This document shows positions 9,861-21,493 of a DNA stretch of 64,000 nt, in pieces; position 1 is the first letter of the stretch, and each line of letters starts with the position of its first letter. A model generated the notes under the pieces. The model did not search any database. It had not been told where the DNA came from and was given only the letters and a program-made list of their open reading frames with translations. This stretch comes from Dipteris shenzhenensis (Eukaryota; Polypodiophyta; Polypodiopsida; Gleicheniales), in assembly GCA_047967505.1 (NCBI GenBank), contig CM106538.1. One strand, 5' to 3'. The translations under genes were made by a program, and so were the position numbers.

Positions 9861-12355
9861 CAATTTCTAAAAGTTTAATTGTATTTTTCTAGAGTATCTC
9901 CATGCAACCACCACATTGGTTATTGGAGCTATTTTAGCGCTATTTTGGTCCTAAACCAAGGAAAATGCAATCCTACTTTACTAATATTTTAGTCCTTATT
10001 TGCAATAAATCCTAAATGAGAGTAAAAGTATTACGAGCCACCACAGTGACTCGAGGCTCGGTCACGCCATCCAGATAATCATTCAAGCCAAAATTTGAGC
10101 CACCGCGATGCCTGGAGGCATAGTAGTGCCATCCAAATAATCAACTATAATTCATGGCGAGTAAAACTTGATCAAAAGAGATTACATTTACATCCAATAA
10201 CAGTATCTATAAAAATTAGTAACAATTTGTACTGAGAGCCTCATGGAACAAAAGAGATCAAATTTATTAAAACTCAGCAATTGCTGAGAGCCTTAGAGGA
10301 CAAAAGGTTACATCTAGCGAGGATAACCACTCAGCCATTGTTTAGTGGTTTATATAAAAATTAACATTAGTTTATACTAAGAGCCTCATGGATCTAAAAT
10401 TGAATAAAAGAGATTACATTTATAACAACACAGCAATTTTTGAGAGCCTTAGAGGCCAAAAGATTACATCCAACAAGCCAAAAGATTGCTGAGAGCCTTA
10501 GAGGCCAAAAGATTACATCTAGCCATTGTTGAGTGGTTATGAGTCTCGTTGAGCAAGAGGATATTTGTACAACTCAATATTTTCAATTAGTGAAAGCAAA
10601 AGTATATTTGTACAACTCAATATTGCCGATTGTTGATACTCACAGAGACCATCCCAACTTGCTGCATTCGAAATTTTTAGGAGCCAATGGAGGAGACAAT
10701 GGAGAGGCCAAAGACCTTACACATTGCACAGACTGAGAATATGCCCCCTTGTACAATGAGAGAAATTTGCTCTAAAAACCCTTATCCCTTCATCAACATC
10801 TCCAGGGAATCCATAGAGCAAAGCCATATAGAGGCCAAAGGTGTGCATGCCATCCAAGCTAGTGATATCCAGATCTAGGGGGAATTGATCCAGGGAATGA
10901 AGAGATTGCATAAGAGCGAGCATTTCAATTCCTAATGAGTGCAACATAATGACATTATACAAGAAGGCAGACAATATTGGGATCACATTGCATTGAGGGG
11001 TGATAGTGGTAAGAGGCATGGTGATAAAAAGAGTGGGTGAGCATTGGAGTGGATGAGCCCCAGAGTTGATGAGTGGATGAGAGTTGGAGGAGGGAGTATG
11101 AAGCAAAGTAGAGTATGAAGCAAAGTAGAGCAGGGGTGGAAGAGAGATGGAGGAGGGTACATGGAGCAAAGTAGTAGAGCAGGCCAGATGAGAACAAACT
11201 AGCTAAATGCCACAGACATTATATTAATCAAAGTTTTGGCCATCGCGATGACTGGAGGTCTGGAGGGAAAGAGATATGTGTGATGCTAGAATAATCATGA
11301 TCCATCTTAAACTACCACCTTAATTAATCAAAATCCAAGGAGGATGCCACCCCATGTTCCCATCCAAGTAATCATGAGCCATTTTAATTTTAGGCCACCA
11401 TGGCAAGAGTGGTAATTAACTGCTAGCCCCGTGGAATCTTAGGTGCCACCACCTTGATAGAATCTTAGCTGCCACCACCTCGGTGGAATCTTAGCCACCA
11501 CCACTTATGGCAGTGGAAATTAATTACCTGCCATTGACGTGGCTTGTAATCATGAAGAAGACGCCATTGACATGGTAATTAGCTAGTAATTAATTGTACT
11601 TTACTGAGCGTTCAAGCCCGATGACTGATAATTTACTACACTCTACTAATCTTGTAAGCCCGGTGGTTGTAGCTGGTAGGTGAGTAATTGCACGCCAATG
11701 TGGTGGCTAGTAATTAACTACCAGCTCGATGGAATCTTAGCCGCCACCACAAATTTGGCTAGTAATCATGAAGGCAGACACCACCACTACTGGAATGTGG
11801 TAGTAATTACCACAAATGTAAATCATGTAGCCTAATCACCTCTAATCACTCATTACCATGCAAGGTAGTACTGTTGCCTTGAATTAATCAAAATTTAGAC
11901 CAACCATCACGATGGCTCTCACCTTGATAGTTCCATTCTCTTAAATGTTTCGCCTTATATCCATCTCTCCCATTTCTTTCTCCCGTGCAGTCGAGCTACA
12001 AACATAAACCTTCACTATTCCATTTCCTTCAGTGTTTCATCTTTAATCCCTCTCGATCGTTTCTTTCTCTATTGCACTCAGATTGCAAACTTAAGCCTCC
12101 ACTCTTCCATTTCCTTCAGTGTTCATCTTATATTCCTTTCGACATTTCTCCCTTGCACTCTTCCTGCAACTACTATCCCCTCTCATAATGGATCCCCCTA
12201 GACACACCAAGCTCCAAAATATGTTTGCATAGTTTGAAAGCTCTTCACATAATCTTTCCTCCCTCTTTGCATAGTTCGGGAGCTCCTCACACAATCTTTT
12301 CTTCCCCTCTGCAACATAGTAGATGAATGGCATACAATTCATTCATTTAGGATTT
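9861..12355. repeat. Gene-free stretch with degenerate dispersed repeats
   Basis: I see no protein gene. Repeated phrases are 'tgctgagagccttagagg' with 'aaaagattacatc' (about 10280-10520, three to four copies), 'tggaatcttag' followed by 'ccaccacc' (about 11430-11510 and 11725-11745), and short imperfect palindromes of the type ccaccgcgatg...tgg. 'agagtatgaagcaaagtag' is repeated in tandem near 11095-11130. Confidence 0.6.
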
Positions 12356-12660
12356 ATGAATGTGTGGATTAGTTATCGGATTTACTAAAACAAGTGCGAT
12401 GGTTGTTTGGGATATACTAAAAACAAGTGCGGGATTTATCATTTGGGATTTACAAAAACAAATGTGGTGGTTATTTGGGATTTTCTTTTATTGGGATTTT
12501 ACAGTTATGGGATTTATTAAAACAAGTGCGGTAAGATATACTTTAAAAAAGCATGGGATTTATTATTTGGGATTTGTAAAAATAATTATAAAAACAAGCG
12601 TGGTGATGGTTGTTTGGGATTTACTAAAAGAAGTGCAGTCTCATATACATTTTCCATTTT
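12356..12660. repeat. Degenerate tandem repeat, 'gggatttatcatttgggattta' type
   Basis: About four to five imperfect units combine 'aaaacaagtgcg', 'tggttgtttgggat', 'tactaaaaacaagc' and 'gggatttat'. The same repeat forms a larger array at 14055-14465, so the two lie either side of a copia relic. Confidence 0.7.
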
Positions 12661-12833
12661 TCAAGATAAGTGGAATACTGTTTTCTTGCAATGAGACTAT
12701 ATTTTCTTAGTACTATCTTAGTCGTCCTTGTCGACTACTCAAGACACCCCATGGTGTGCTCATGCGTGTCCAAGTCTAATTTGAAGACACTCTTGTTGTG
12801 GCACAGATTGCATTTGGAACTTAATTTCTCTTA

Positions 12834-13190
12834 CTAGATGAGAGTACACAAAAGTTTAAGGAATCTTTTCCTAATGTTTATCATATGAGATGAAGATGCA
12901 TGGTTGTTGATGTACCAAGGATCCTGATTTGCTTGGTTGACTTGATAACTGCACTCCCCTTCTGAATTGCAATCAATGTCAAGATACACTGTATCAGTCT
13001 TTTGCATCTCCTCGCTTGCAAGAAACATGTTATTAGGTTCATTTGCATAATGACTGTGACTTGAATGTCCACCACGATGATTTCTGTTTTCTCAAAAATT
13101 TCCTTGATTTCTACTAGATTGATTGCATTGGTCGTACTGCTTCTTACAACAATCTCTTTATGTAAGATTTCTCATTTTTTAAATGGATGA
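12834..13190 (-). pseudogene. Copia gag-protease relic (minus)
   Basis: On the minus strand a fragment reads DPWYINNHASSSHMI, a decayed form of the copia protease opening WYIDSGASSHMT, in which the catalytic D-S-G is lost. Upstream, in another frame, a remnant of a zinc knuckle ends RDCCKKQYDQC (about 13120-13160). Gag N-terminus, integrase and RT are absent. It is too broken for family assignment. Confidence 0.55.
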
Positions 13191-14054
13191 TTTCTTGATC
13201 TCTTTTGATGACATCCACATGCATATATTCATCATCAGTAAGCAACAAAACTAACTTTTGCAATGAAAATGAAAACTAGAAATGCACTTGCAGAGCCTCT
13301 AGCAGACCTCATAAATACACTGAGCTTGTTGATGAAGTCTAATGCATCTTTAGTACTACATCCCTACAAAGAAATTGAAAGTACATACTATAGTAATAAT
13401 CTTGTCGGTAAAATTGAAACAAGAGTTTAAAATCAAGTGGAAATAATGTTATCTGTATCATTTTGTGTCAATCATGTGAATTTAGACCACTAAGTTTTCC
13501 ATTTGAAGTAAAGGAAACCTTACAGTTATGAATGTATCCAGTGGAGTAGGTCTATCCTAAAGATCTCGGAGATACTTGCTATAGAGAGGTTGATAAGATA
13601 GTTGGGAGTTTGGAATTTCTTTGAGCTACAATAATGTTGTTTTATTATTGAAAAAGTAAAAATCTTGCAAACATTTCTTGGACTTTTGAACTTTCTCAAA
13701 GTGCCATTATCCGTGATCTATGGTGCTCGTAATACCTAATTTTGTATCAACCTACTTCCATGTTAGTACTTAAATGTTGTAAGTGGCCCGGTAATAAATA
13801 GGAGCAAAACTTTCTAATTGAAAACACCAAAGAGAGGGCTTGCTGCTCCATTTATTCATACGGTGGTTGAAATCTGACAGTTAAAGATAACTAGTCTAAA
13901 GGGGATTGTTTTAGTATAGCACTGTGCAATAAATTTTAGGATAGCGCGGCAGTGGTGCAAGATAAGTGGTCACCACAATGTGGTGGTTAGTTGCACTAGG
14001 ATATTAATAGCCACCAGTGCAGTGGTTTGCTTTTATTATTACAAGATGAATGGA
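13191..14054. other. No gene recognised
   Basis: AT-rich intergenic sequence with short open frames only. Near 13965-14027 lie two sharp palindromes, 'accacaatgtggt' and 'accagtgcagtggt', of the dispersed type described in the findings. Confidence 0.5.
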
Positions 14055-14465
14055 TTTGTGGATGTGTGGATTCATTATGGGATTTAATAAAACCAGTGCA
14101 GTGGTCGGTTGGGATATACTAAAAACAAGCATGGGATTTATCGTTTGGGATTTACAAAAACCATTTAATAAAACTAGTGCAGTGATTGTTTGGGATATAC
14201 TAAAAACAAGTTATGGGATTTAATAAAACTAGCGTAGTGGTTCTTTGGGATATACTAAAAATAAGCATGGGATTTATCGTTTGGGATTTGCAAAAATAAT
14301 TTAATAAAACCAATGCAGTGGTTGTTTGGGATATACTAAAAGCAACCATGGGATTTATCATTTGGGATTTACAAAAACAAGTGTGGTGGTTAGTTTGGGA
14401 TTTACTAAAAGAAGCGGTGGTTGTTTGGGATATACTAAAAACAAGCATGGGATTTATCATTTAGC
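14055..14465. repeat. Tandem repeat array, about 65-75 bp unit, six units
   Basis: Units alternate 'gggatttaataaaac', 'agtgcagtgg', 'ttgtttgggatatacta' and 'aacaagcatgggatttat'. Copies differ by point changes and short deletions. It has no stop-free frame of substance. It is related to the array at 12356-12660. Confidence 0.75.
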
Positions 14466-15094
14466 AGTTCATAATTACAGCCTCTCTTGGATGTTTTTTT
14501 GTACCAAAAAGCTCTGACTACTACATCCCACTTCTCATAGGTTGTTTCCCAATTATCCTTAAATGCTAGCTCAACATTGTGCTTAGGTTTTATGCATTGC
14601 AACAAAAACTATGGGTCATCTTCCTCTTTCTCCTTGAGGTTCTTCCGAGAGGCGATGACAACTACAAAGTTATCCCCCTCATCCAAACAACTAGTGAGGT
14701 CATCATAACTCTCCTCAAACTATGGCGAGTCATTGTTTGTCTCTCCATTGTTTGTCACTCCATCTGAATATAGAGGGAAAACTTGAACTCACTCCCATGT
14801 CTTCATAGTTGCAATGTTCTCACAATCATCACGATCCCCTATGATGCACACACTATAGAAATAAGAAAGTTTCCTTTTTTCAATTAGTTGGTTGTTTGAA
14901 AAGCCCTATATGTTGTGCAAACCACTAACTCCTTTAATTTTCTCACAATCATGCTGGCTTCTCCTTTGCACGTCATCCACTTTCACTTCATGGAACACTC
15001 TATGCACTACACTATTCTTAAGTCTTTGTTTACTGTATGTTGAATGCGTGCTGTGGAGAGGTTGGTTGTAAACCATGTTACAGCATCATGGGCA
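14466..15094. other. No gene recognised
   Basis: Short frames only. On the minus strand this could be the 3' flank or C-terminal remains of the transposase-like gene at 15095, but no motif supports that. Confidence 0.4.
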
Positions 15095-16330
15095 TCATTG
15101 AGTTTTGAAAGGGCATGTTAATTGATGTTTAAATAGAGCTTTCTTAATAACAGCACCACATCCATCATGTTCACCCTTGTCATGGCTAGACCCAAAGAAA
15201 TTCCACATCATGCCTAGACCGGGCAAGGATTTGAACCTTGAGACAAAGTAGAATCCATGGGCTAATGGAAATTGAGAGGAAGCACCATCTGACCACACCC
15301 AATGTTGTCTTATATTTTCTGCATGGGGATTTTCCTTTTTCAGCCATTCCCAATGCAGTAGAAAAGCATGATGCACAAATAAGGTGTCATGTTCCCTATC
15401 ATCTGAAATGTAGAAGTGGTATGTGTGTTGCACTGTCTTGGTATGAGTCATCAAGAAGATTGGCATCAAGTGTAAAAGAACCAGGCAAATCATTGTACAT
15501 AATATGCACATGAATTTTTATCTGCTTGTTGTACCAATGAGCACTGTGTATCTCATCTTGTTCTTGAAATGATTAACTTTTAGCAAAATCTATCACAGAG
15601 ACAATAGCGTCATGGGGAAAATTGACAAGGCACGTCTTGAACTGCTTATCTTGCTAGCTGGCTATGAAATTGTGAAGCACATATTTTGGGATAGATTAAA
15701 CCACATGATCTATAAGCTCCCGTATATGATGATAGTAGCCATCTCTTTTTATCGGATCCTTCAACATTGACATTTTCAAATCTCCTCCATTTTAGAGCAA
15801 CAGGGTTGTCTTCCCTCATTTCATTTGGACAGACATGAAATGCCTTCTTCTTCAACTTCAGACTGCAATGCTTGCATGTTCCACGAATGCATTCAATACG
15901 GTGCCACTCACAGTCTCCCTTTGGACAAACTACTGGCTCCCACAAAGACCTTAGGCTACAAAACCTTCTCTCCCTTGCAACACATGATGAGGATCCAGGT
16001 GGCCTACAAGCTACGCCTTCATCGGGGAGACATGGCCATCGATCCCCATGGAGCAATCTCAAACACAACCAAATCTCAAGTCATTCATAGCTTGCTAGGT
16101 CAAATTCTATGTCTGTTTTGCAACAACAAACATTCATGTCTTTGAGTTTCTTGACATACCAGGGCTTACAATGCTCAAAGCGTTCAGATTCTAATCCATA
16201 AACTTGAGATAAAATTCTGTCTACTGCTACTACTGACCCAACATGTGGGAACAATAGAATAATGATCCCTCTTTTAAATGGAATGACAGTCGCAATTTTA
16301 ACTACTGGCTGGTTTAGGATAGTCACAATT
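15095..16330 (-). pseudogene. Transposase-like gene, decayed (WSDG...SQF / HxKGEHDG type)
   Basis: Three minus-strand segments read as one broken protein. The first (16326 to 16081) has KPWYVKKLKDMNVCCCK. The second (16068 to 15646) has a Cys-rich part with a CX2C pair, GTCKHCSLKL and VCPNE, followed by VALKWRRFENV. The third (15511 to 15095) has FYISDDREHD, WVWSDGASSQF (about 15270-15300), FYFVSRF and FFGSSHDKGEHDGCGA (about 15150-15195). The invariant-looking Asp, His and Gly residues suggest a nuclease or transposase core. I recall plant proteins with the same signature annotated as NOF/FB-type transposon-derived, but cannot confirm it. Frames are separated by frameshifts, so this copy looks dead. 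A 5' part may lie at 17018-17540. Confidence 0.5.
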
Positions 16331-17080
16331 TCAATCGCCGGGCTAGTTTAGGACACATTTAGGACATTCAACCACAGGGATGGTTTAGGACACATTTAGG
16401 ACAGCCACAATTTCAACCACTGAGATGGTTTAGGACACTGTCACAATTTCAACCACCAGGCTGGTTTAGCCTAACGGTCTCAAGTTCACATATTAGACAA
16501 TAACAAGTATATTGCTTTTCATTTTTGAATTTCACAATTAGAAAATAACAAATATTGCTTTTCATTTTTGAATTTCAAATTTCAATCACAATTTTAGTTA
16601 GTAACTGATGTTTGTCTTAAACTAGCACCGGGCTGGTTTAGGACAATCACATTAAGTCCAAGCCATCCCAATCTAGAAATAGTGGTATATGACCCGAATA
16701 GCAAGAAATTAAATTTAACAAATTTAAGTACTAAGAAACACAATAATTTCAACCACCGGGCTGGTCAACAACTAATGTTTGTTCAACCATGCTCATTCAA
16801 GACAATCACATAGCTGGTGATTAAGTTGAAGCAGCCACACAGTTGCATGATGTTCCAACCACCGGGTTGGTTTAGTAAAATAACAATATATTGCTATTCT
16901 ATTGCAAAATATATTGCTGTTAATTTCTACTCAACCATGCCATCAGACTAGACAACAACTAATGTCTATTCAACTACACTAGTTCAGGACAATCACATAC
17001 CTAGCCATTGAGCTGAATCATCCTACGATTGCATGAAGTTCCAACCACCAGGCTGGTTTAGGACAACCACATTTAGTCCA
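16310..17080. repeat. Degenerate repeat of 'accaccgggctggtttaggac' phrases
   Basis: At least nine copies of a 20-35 base phrase occur at irregular spacing (near 16305, 16360, 16420, 16455, 16625, 16755, 16857 and 17042): 'ccaccgggctggttt' followed by 'aggacaatcacaat' or 'aggacacatttaggac'. Each has an imperfect palindrome at its centre (accaccgggttggt). The array sits between two coding-like pieces of the transposase-like gene, so it may fill an intron or an insertion. Confidence 0.65.
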
Positions 17081-17540
17081 AGCCTCATTTAAGAAATGAA
17101 ACAAGTAAACTATCCCAAAGCTCAATCGCAAAATCGCAAACAAACACTGGGATAGTTTAGGCACCATTGACCTACGTTGTATCAAGCATGTGTATGATGT
17201 GCTCCTCAAACACCTTGCATCCCGTTTGCTTTTTATAGATGTCCTTTCTATTTGGAGAAACTCTCGTATTTTTTGTGCCAAAACGTTGTCAATGTAGCAA
17301 TGACTTTCACACTTAGGTTGTCTCTCCTTTTCTTGCATTCTGTTGAAGCCCATAGACTTCTCGGATCGGGATGATCGTGTATTGCTTCTACTCTACATTC
17401 AACTATTGGAGCCACATTGGTCCTTCTGATTGACAACATCTTTGACATTGTGTGCCCAAGTTGTTTCTCCTTTGTTTTAGGGGACACCAACATAGCTAAT
17501 GTCGCCCTCTTTACAGCTAGTTGATCTAAGCTATGCACCC
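17018..17540 (-). pseudogene. Possible N-terminal part of the transposase-like gene
   Basis: Two overlapping minus frames (17538-17248 and 17353-17018) give a basic stretch and the reading VKVIATLTTFWHKKYESFSK, interrupted by stops. It lies in the right orientation and order to belong to the gene at 15095-16330, with the degenerate repeat between them. The link is inferred from position, not from a recognised domain. Confidence 0.3.
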
Positions 17541-20440
17541 TTTCACTTTCTATAGGCCATTTCTCAAGTTAGAGAGCATCTCCTCTTGGGTGTGCATCTC
17601 CCAAGGTATTGGTTGGTAGGGTTGTTACTCTATGAACTTTACGGTGCAAGCTAAAGCTTGTCTTCAAGACTTGAGATTGGTAATCACTTGAATGGCTTGA
17701 TGTTGCTGCCTTGAATGCTCCCACCAATAGTGACACCACAGCTCATGTTCTTCACTCCGATGGTAATGATCGAATGCGTGCATCTGTAAACTACTTCCTG
17801 CTGTTGCTGCTCTATAAGAAGTCCTCTTTCTTCTTGGTGTTTCTCCGTTCGTAGATGTTGCAAAAGTGTCTTCCATTGCCATTTTAATACCATGCCATCA
17901 CTTTCCTTGACCCGTAATCTATTCCTTGTGCCTTGACCAGGCTTTTTCAACTTTCCTATCTCATAGCCTCAGTTTGCTTCTCTTGCAAGCCATGGCGAGC
18001 TACATGTTGCCATTGACACCATGGCCACAATTAGTCGAAAATAGACCCAGAGAAGCTTGTTGGTGAGGCAAGCAAAGAATAGAAAATCACTTACCTGAAA
18101 GAAGACAATGCCAAACCAAAGTTTGCACAAGGTCACATCGAGGTGTGTGTGAGTTGCATGGCATTTGCAAGGCGAGGGCAAGTTGGAGGTACTTAATCTT
18201 CCAAGATTTGATGGGCAGGAGGTGTGCATCACTATAGCACAACATTGGAGGCCCATTAGTCCATGCCTAATGTTCTCATTTAGGTGTGTCTTTGGGTTGA
18301 GGAGAAGCTCACATAGTGTTCTTTTAAATGATTACTTGGTTGCATGTATGTATAGAACAAAATTTTGATATTTTTGAATAAATTGCTATATCCTATAGTC
18401 TTTAGGATACATGCTTCACATGCAACATATCACTTGTAATGCTTTAACAATCTCATTCCAAATCCTTACTCCATAATTTTTTGGTATAATGTTCAAGTTG
18501 GAATGTGTACTACAACTTGAAGACAAAGTCTGCCGAATTCCATTGAGCAATGCATAAGTTATGGGCCATGCAAGATACCTATATATAGAAAATTCCTTGA
18601 ACCTCACCAAAAATGGCTACACCCAAGCAAACAATGACTCTTTTGTGTATATGATTCTATTCTATAGTGCACCTTTGTATAACCACACCCAAATGGATTG
18701 CATTACTTGATGAGGACCTTAATTGATTTGAAGAAACTTTTTGGTATATTTTGTGAGCTTGAGGGATGCATGTGTTAATTCCCACTTTGCAATGTCTTGA
18801 TATGTCAGTCTTGGATTTTGAATGTCTTTTTGAGCCAAAGAAAATCATAGGAAAGTTCAACTCCTCACTATTCTTGTCTTGAAATAGTTCCAGTGGTTTG
18901 TTTTTCTTGCAAGGGGCTACGTAGTTTTGATGTTAGTATCATAATCTATGACTTGCTCAGCTATAATGAGGTTGTGTATTAAAGTGTCTGGTAAGTCTCC
19001 TTAGTGTCATCTACTACAGTTCTAGATTGTTGGCCGTTCACTTCTTCTTCTATATTATATTCCAAATATAGCATTCATTCCAAATGCTCGGTCCATTGCT
19101 AGTTGATTTCTATATTGTTGGATTTGTAAAGTGGCATTTGAATAAGCATGTGTAACACTCGCATTTAGGATTACGAGATACACTTTTTCAAGCAAGCACG
19201 TGCTCTTATATTGTAGTTTTTTTTTAAATTCCAACTATTATTGATGATTTGTTGTTAATAAATTGTAGTAATATGTGTTTCACCTTATTTGTGTTAGCCA
19301 TCATGTTCACAATGCTACCTTGTACCCCATACTATCCACCATGTGATAATTCTCTTATTTGAGTAAATGCTATTCTTGGAGTAACCAACCGTTCTTCAAT
19401 GTCATTGAAGATTGCCATGCTCAACAACTTAGCATTCCACTGTATTTGCTAGGGTATGAAGTATTTTGGGATGTTGTTTGCTTTTATGGCTGTCTTATAT
19501 TCTCTGCAAATACGTTGTTTCTTTCCTTCTAAAGGAAAATCGTGTTGTCTTTTGCCTGGGGGGGATCACTATAGTATAAACCCCATGTATAAACCCCATA
19601 TATCATGTGTGCGTTCGTAAAACCCCTTATCTAGAAATTCATTATGAATAAAAGACACCCTTTTCCTATTCAATCTATGAATATCCCCTTTATATGCTAC
19701 CCTTTTTTATGTGAAAAATGAGTACAAAATGGATTTAAAAATCTCCTTCTATTGAACCCACGTGTTATGCTTACATATTCATGAGTGACCCCCTCGAGTC
19801 TTTTTCTCATTATCCAAGCATGTGTACTTTCCTTCACGTATCCAACGAGTATTCCGTCTATTCTATTTGTCTTCTATCCAACGAGTATTCCTTCTATGAT
19901 TGTGGTCTCACTTTTGCATGGAAAAATTAACATTTTGGGATACTTTATGAGACGAACCACAGTTTTTGTCACTTCTATGTGAGTTGTCATTTTAGAAGGG
20001 CTATTGTTAATTTCACTTTGTGAATGATGTGTTTCGAACTCAAACTTGAATGTTTAGAAGAAAACAAGTTGTAAGAATAAGTCTTCGATGTAGTAGTGGT
20101 AGTTATTATCTAACAATGCTTCCAGGTGCTGGCTAATGCTTCTGAAGTTCAGGTGAAGTTCTTGGAAGAGCTTAGATTTGAAGAATTGTCAACCCCATTC
20201 CTCATGTTGAAAGTCAAACATTTGTGAAAACTTTGTACATTGTAAGTATGATATTTTCTTTAATGCTTCCTATGTGGTGTGGAATTTGGGTCAATGCCTA
20301 TTTCTTTAGAATGGTGTGGCTGCTTATGGTCAAATAGTAGACAACCACATAACACAGTGGTTGTTAAACAATGGTGCTTGTTTGATGAGTAGGACAAAGG
20401 AACTAGGATCTAAGTCTTCTCTAGCCTTATGTGATGCAAA
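17541..20440. other. No gene recognised
   Basis: About 2.9 kb without a convincing frame. A 17684-17950 minus frame with a Gln run has no known motif. At 19845-19893 the phrase 'tatccaacgagtattcc' occurs twice, about 30 bases apart. Poly-T and AT-rich tracts are frequent. Nothing supports an RNA gene. Confidence 0.5.
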
Positions 20441-20446
20441 CATTAT

Positions 20447-20592
20447 TGTGTCATACATGATAGCAATAGGGGAGAAATATTCGAGCAATGCTGGAACTTT
20501 CGCCTAGTAATTATGGATTCAGAATTCAACTATTTCAACACTAAATGTACTTATAAATATAGGTAGCAAAAGTCCATCCTAAGACATAGGGG
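20447..20592. repeat. Direct repeat, copy 1 (interrupted by Copia-2)
   Basis: From 'atgatagcaatagggg' to 'gcaaaagtccatc' this matches 24372-24520 with scattered differences. The unit is interrupted at 20592 by Copia-2 and appears to resume after 24334. This is a tandem duplication of about 170-190 bp that predates the insertion. Confidence 0.7.
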
Positions 20593-20945
20593 TGTTGAGA
20601 TATTGAGTTGCACTTGTGATATGCTAGGGTGACTGTTGTGCATTTATGTCACTGACTTGTTAGCTGCAAATGCGGTTGGTACACCGCCCATGAATAATAG
20701 CTGGATGACAGCTATCTTTATATACTTTAGTTAGTGGCTCAGTTAGTATGCCACCTTAGTTAACTGAGTTTGGTTTGAGACCCACATATAGGGTTCACCT
20801 ATTCTTTTGTACTTAGAGTTCTTTTGGCTTTCACGACTAAGAAGAGGAAAACTGTTTTCAGCCTCCACCTTTGTGTCTATGCCCCCATTGTGTATGTAAG
20901 AAAGCTGCAAGTGAGACTCCTTCCTTCTCTCCCACTCTCTTCACA
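20593..20945 (+). mobile_element. 5' LTR of Copia-2 (353 bp)
   Basis: It starts TGTTGAGATATT and ends CTCTTCACA, next to a primer site at 20946. The preceding five bases AGGGG (20588-20592) are repeated after the 3' LTR (24330-24334), a perfect target duplication. I count about 30 differences from the 3' LTR (roughly 8%), mostly transitions, so the element is older than Copia-1 and Copia-3. Confidence 0.88.
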
Positions 20946-20957
20946 TGGTATTAGAGC
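20946..20957 (+). promoter_or_regulatory. Primer binding site of Copia-2 (one mutation)
   Basis: TGGTATTAGAGC differs from the initiator tRNA-Met site TGGTATCAGAGC by a single C-to-T change. Confidence 0.8.
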
Positions 20958-21493
20958 TCGATTCGTGGTAAGAAGCTCAAGAAAGCAAACCAAGTTTGTG
21001 GTGTCCTAGTAAGAGGATCAGTGTTGCTTTCCTTTTTTTTCGAGTTTGGGAGCAAATCTCTACAGGTAGCATAGCCAAAAAGTGCAAGAGTGCACTGTCT
21101 CAGATTGGGACGCCTTTGCAGTGTGGCTAGAGGAGGGCAGTATATGCTACGGGAAAGGCGAAGTCCTTGGTGAAATTATTTTTTTGATTTGAGGCCATTT
21201 CAGGGCCTGTTTTGGTGGTAGAAGTTTTCCACAAGCACTCAAGAAAGTGCCCTATTTTTACTGTGCGACCACTGTTCTACAGGTTGGTGAAAAGTTATCA
21301 TAGAAATTACATTGTATGCCTATGTGCAAAGATATTGGGAGTGACAAAATCATTCTTATTTCCTGTTGATGCATAATCGTCACTAGGAAGTGACTGTGTG
21401 GTCAAATACCACTCTTGTCAATTTTGCAGCTTTGCCCTTGTAAGGCGGAAGTTGTGGTTTTTGTAGTGACATAATATTTTGCAGTGTTTTGTA

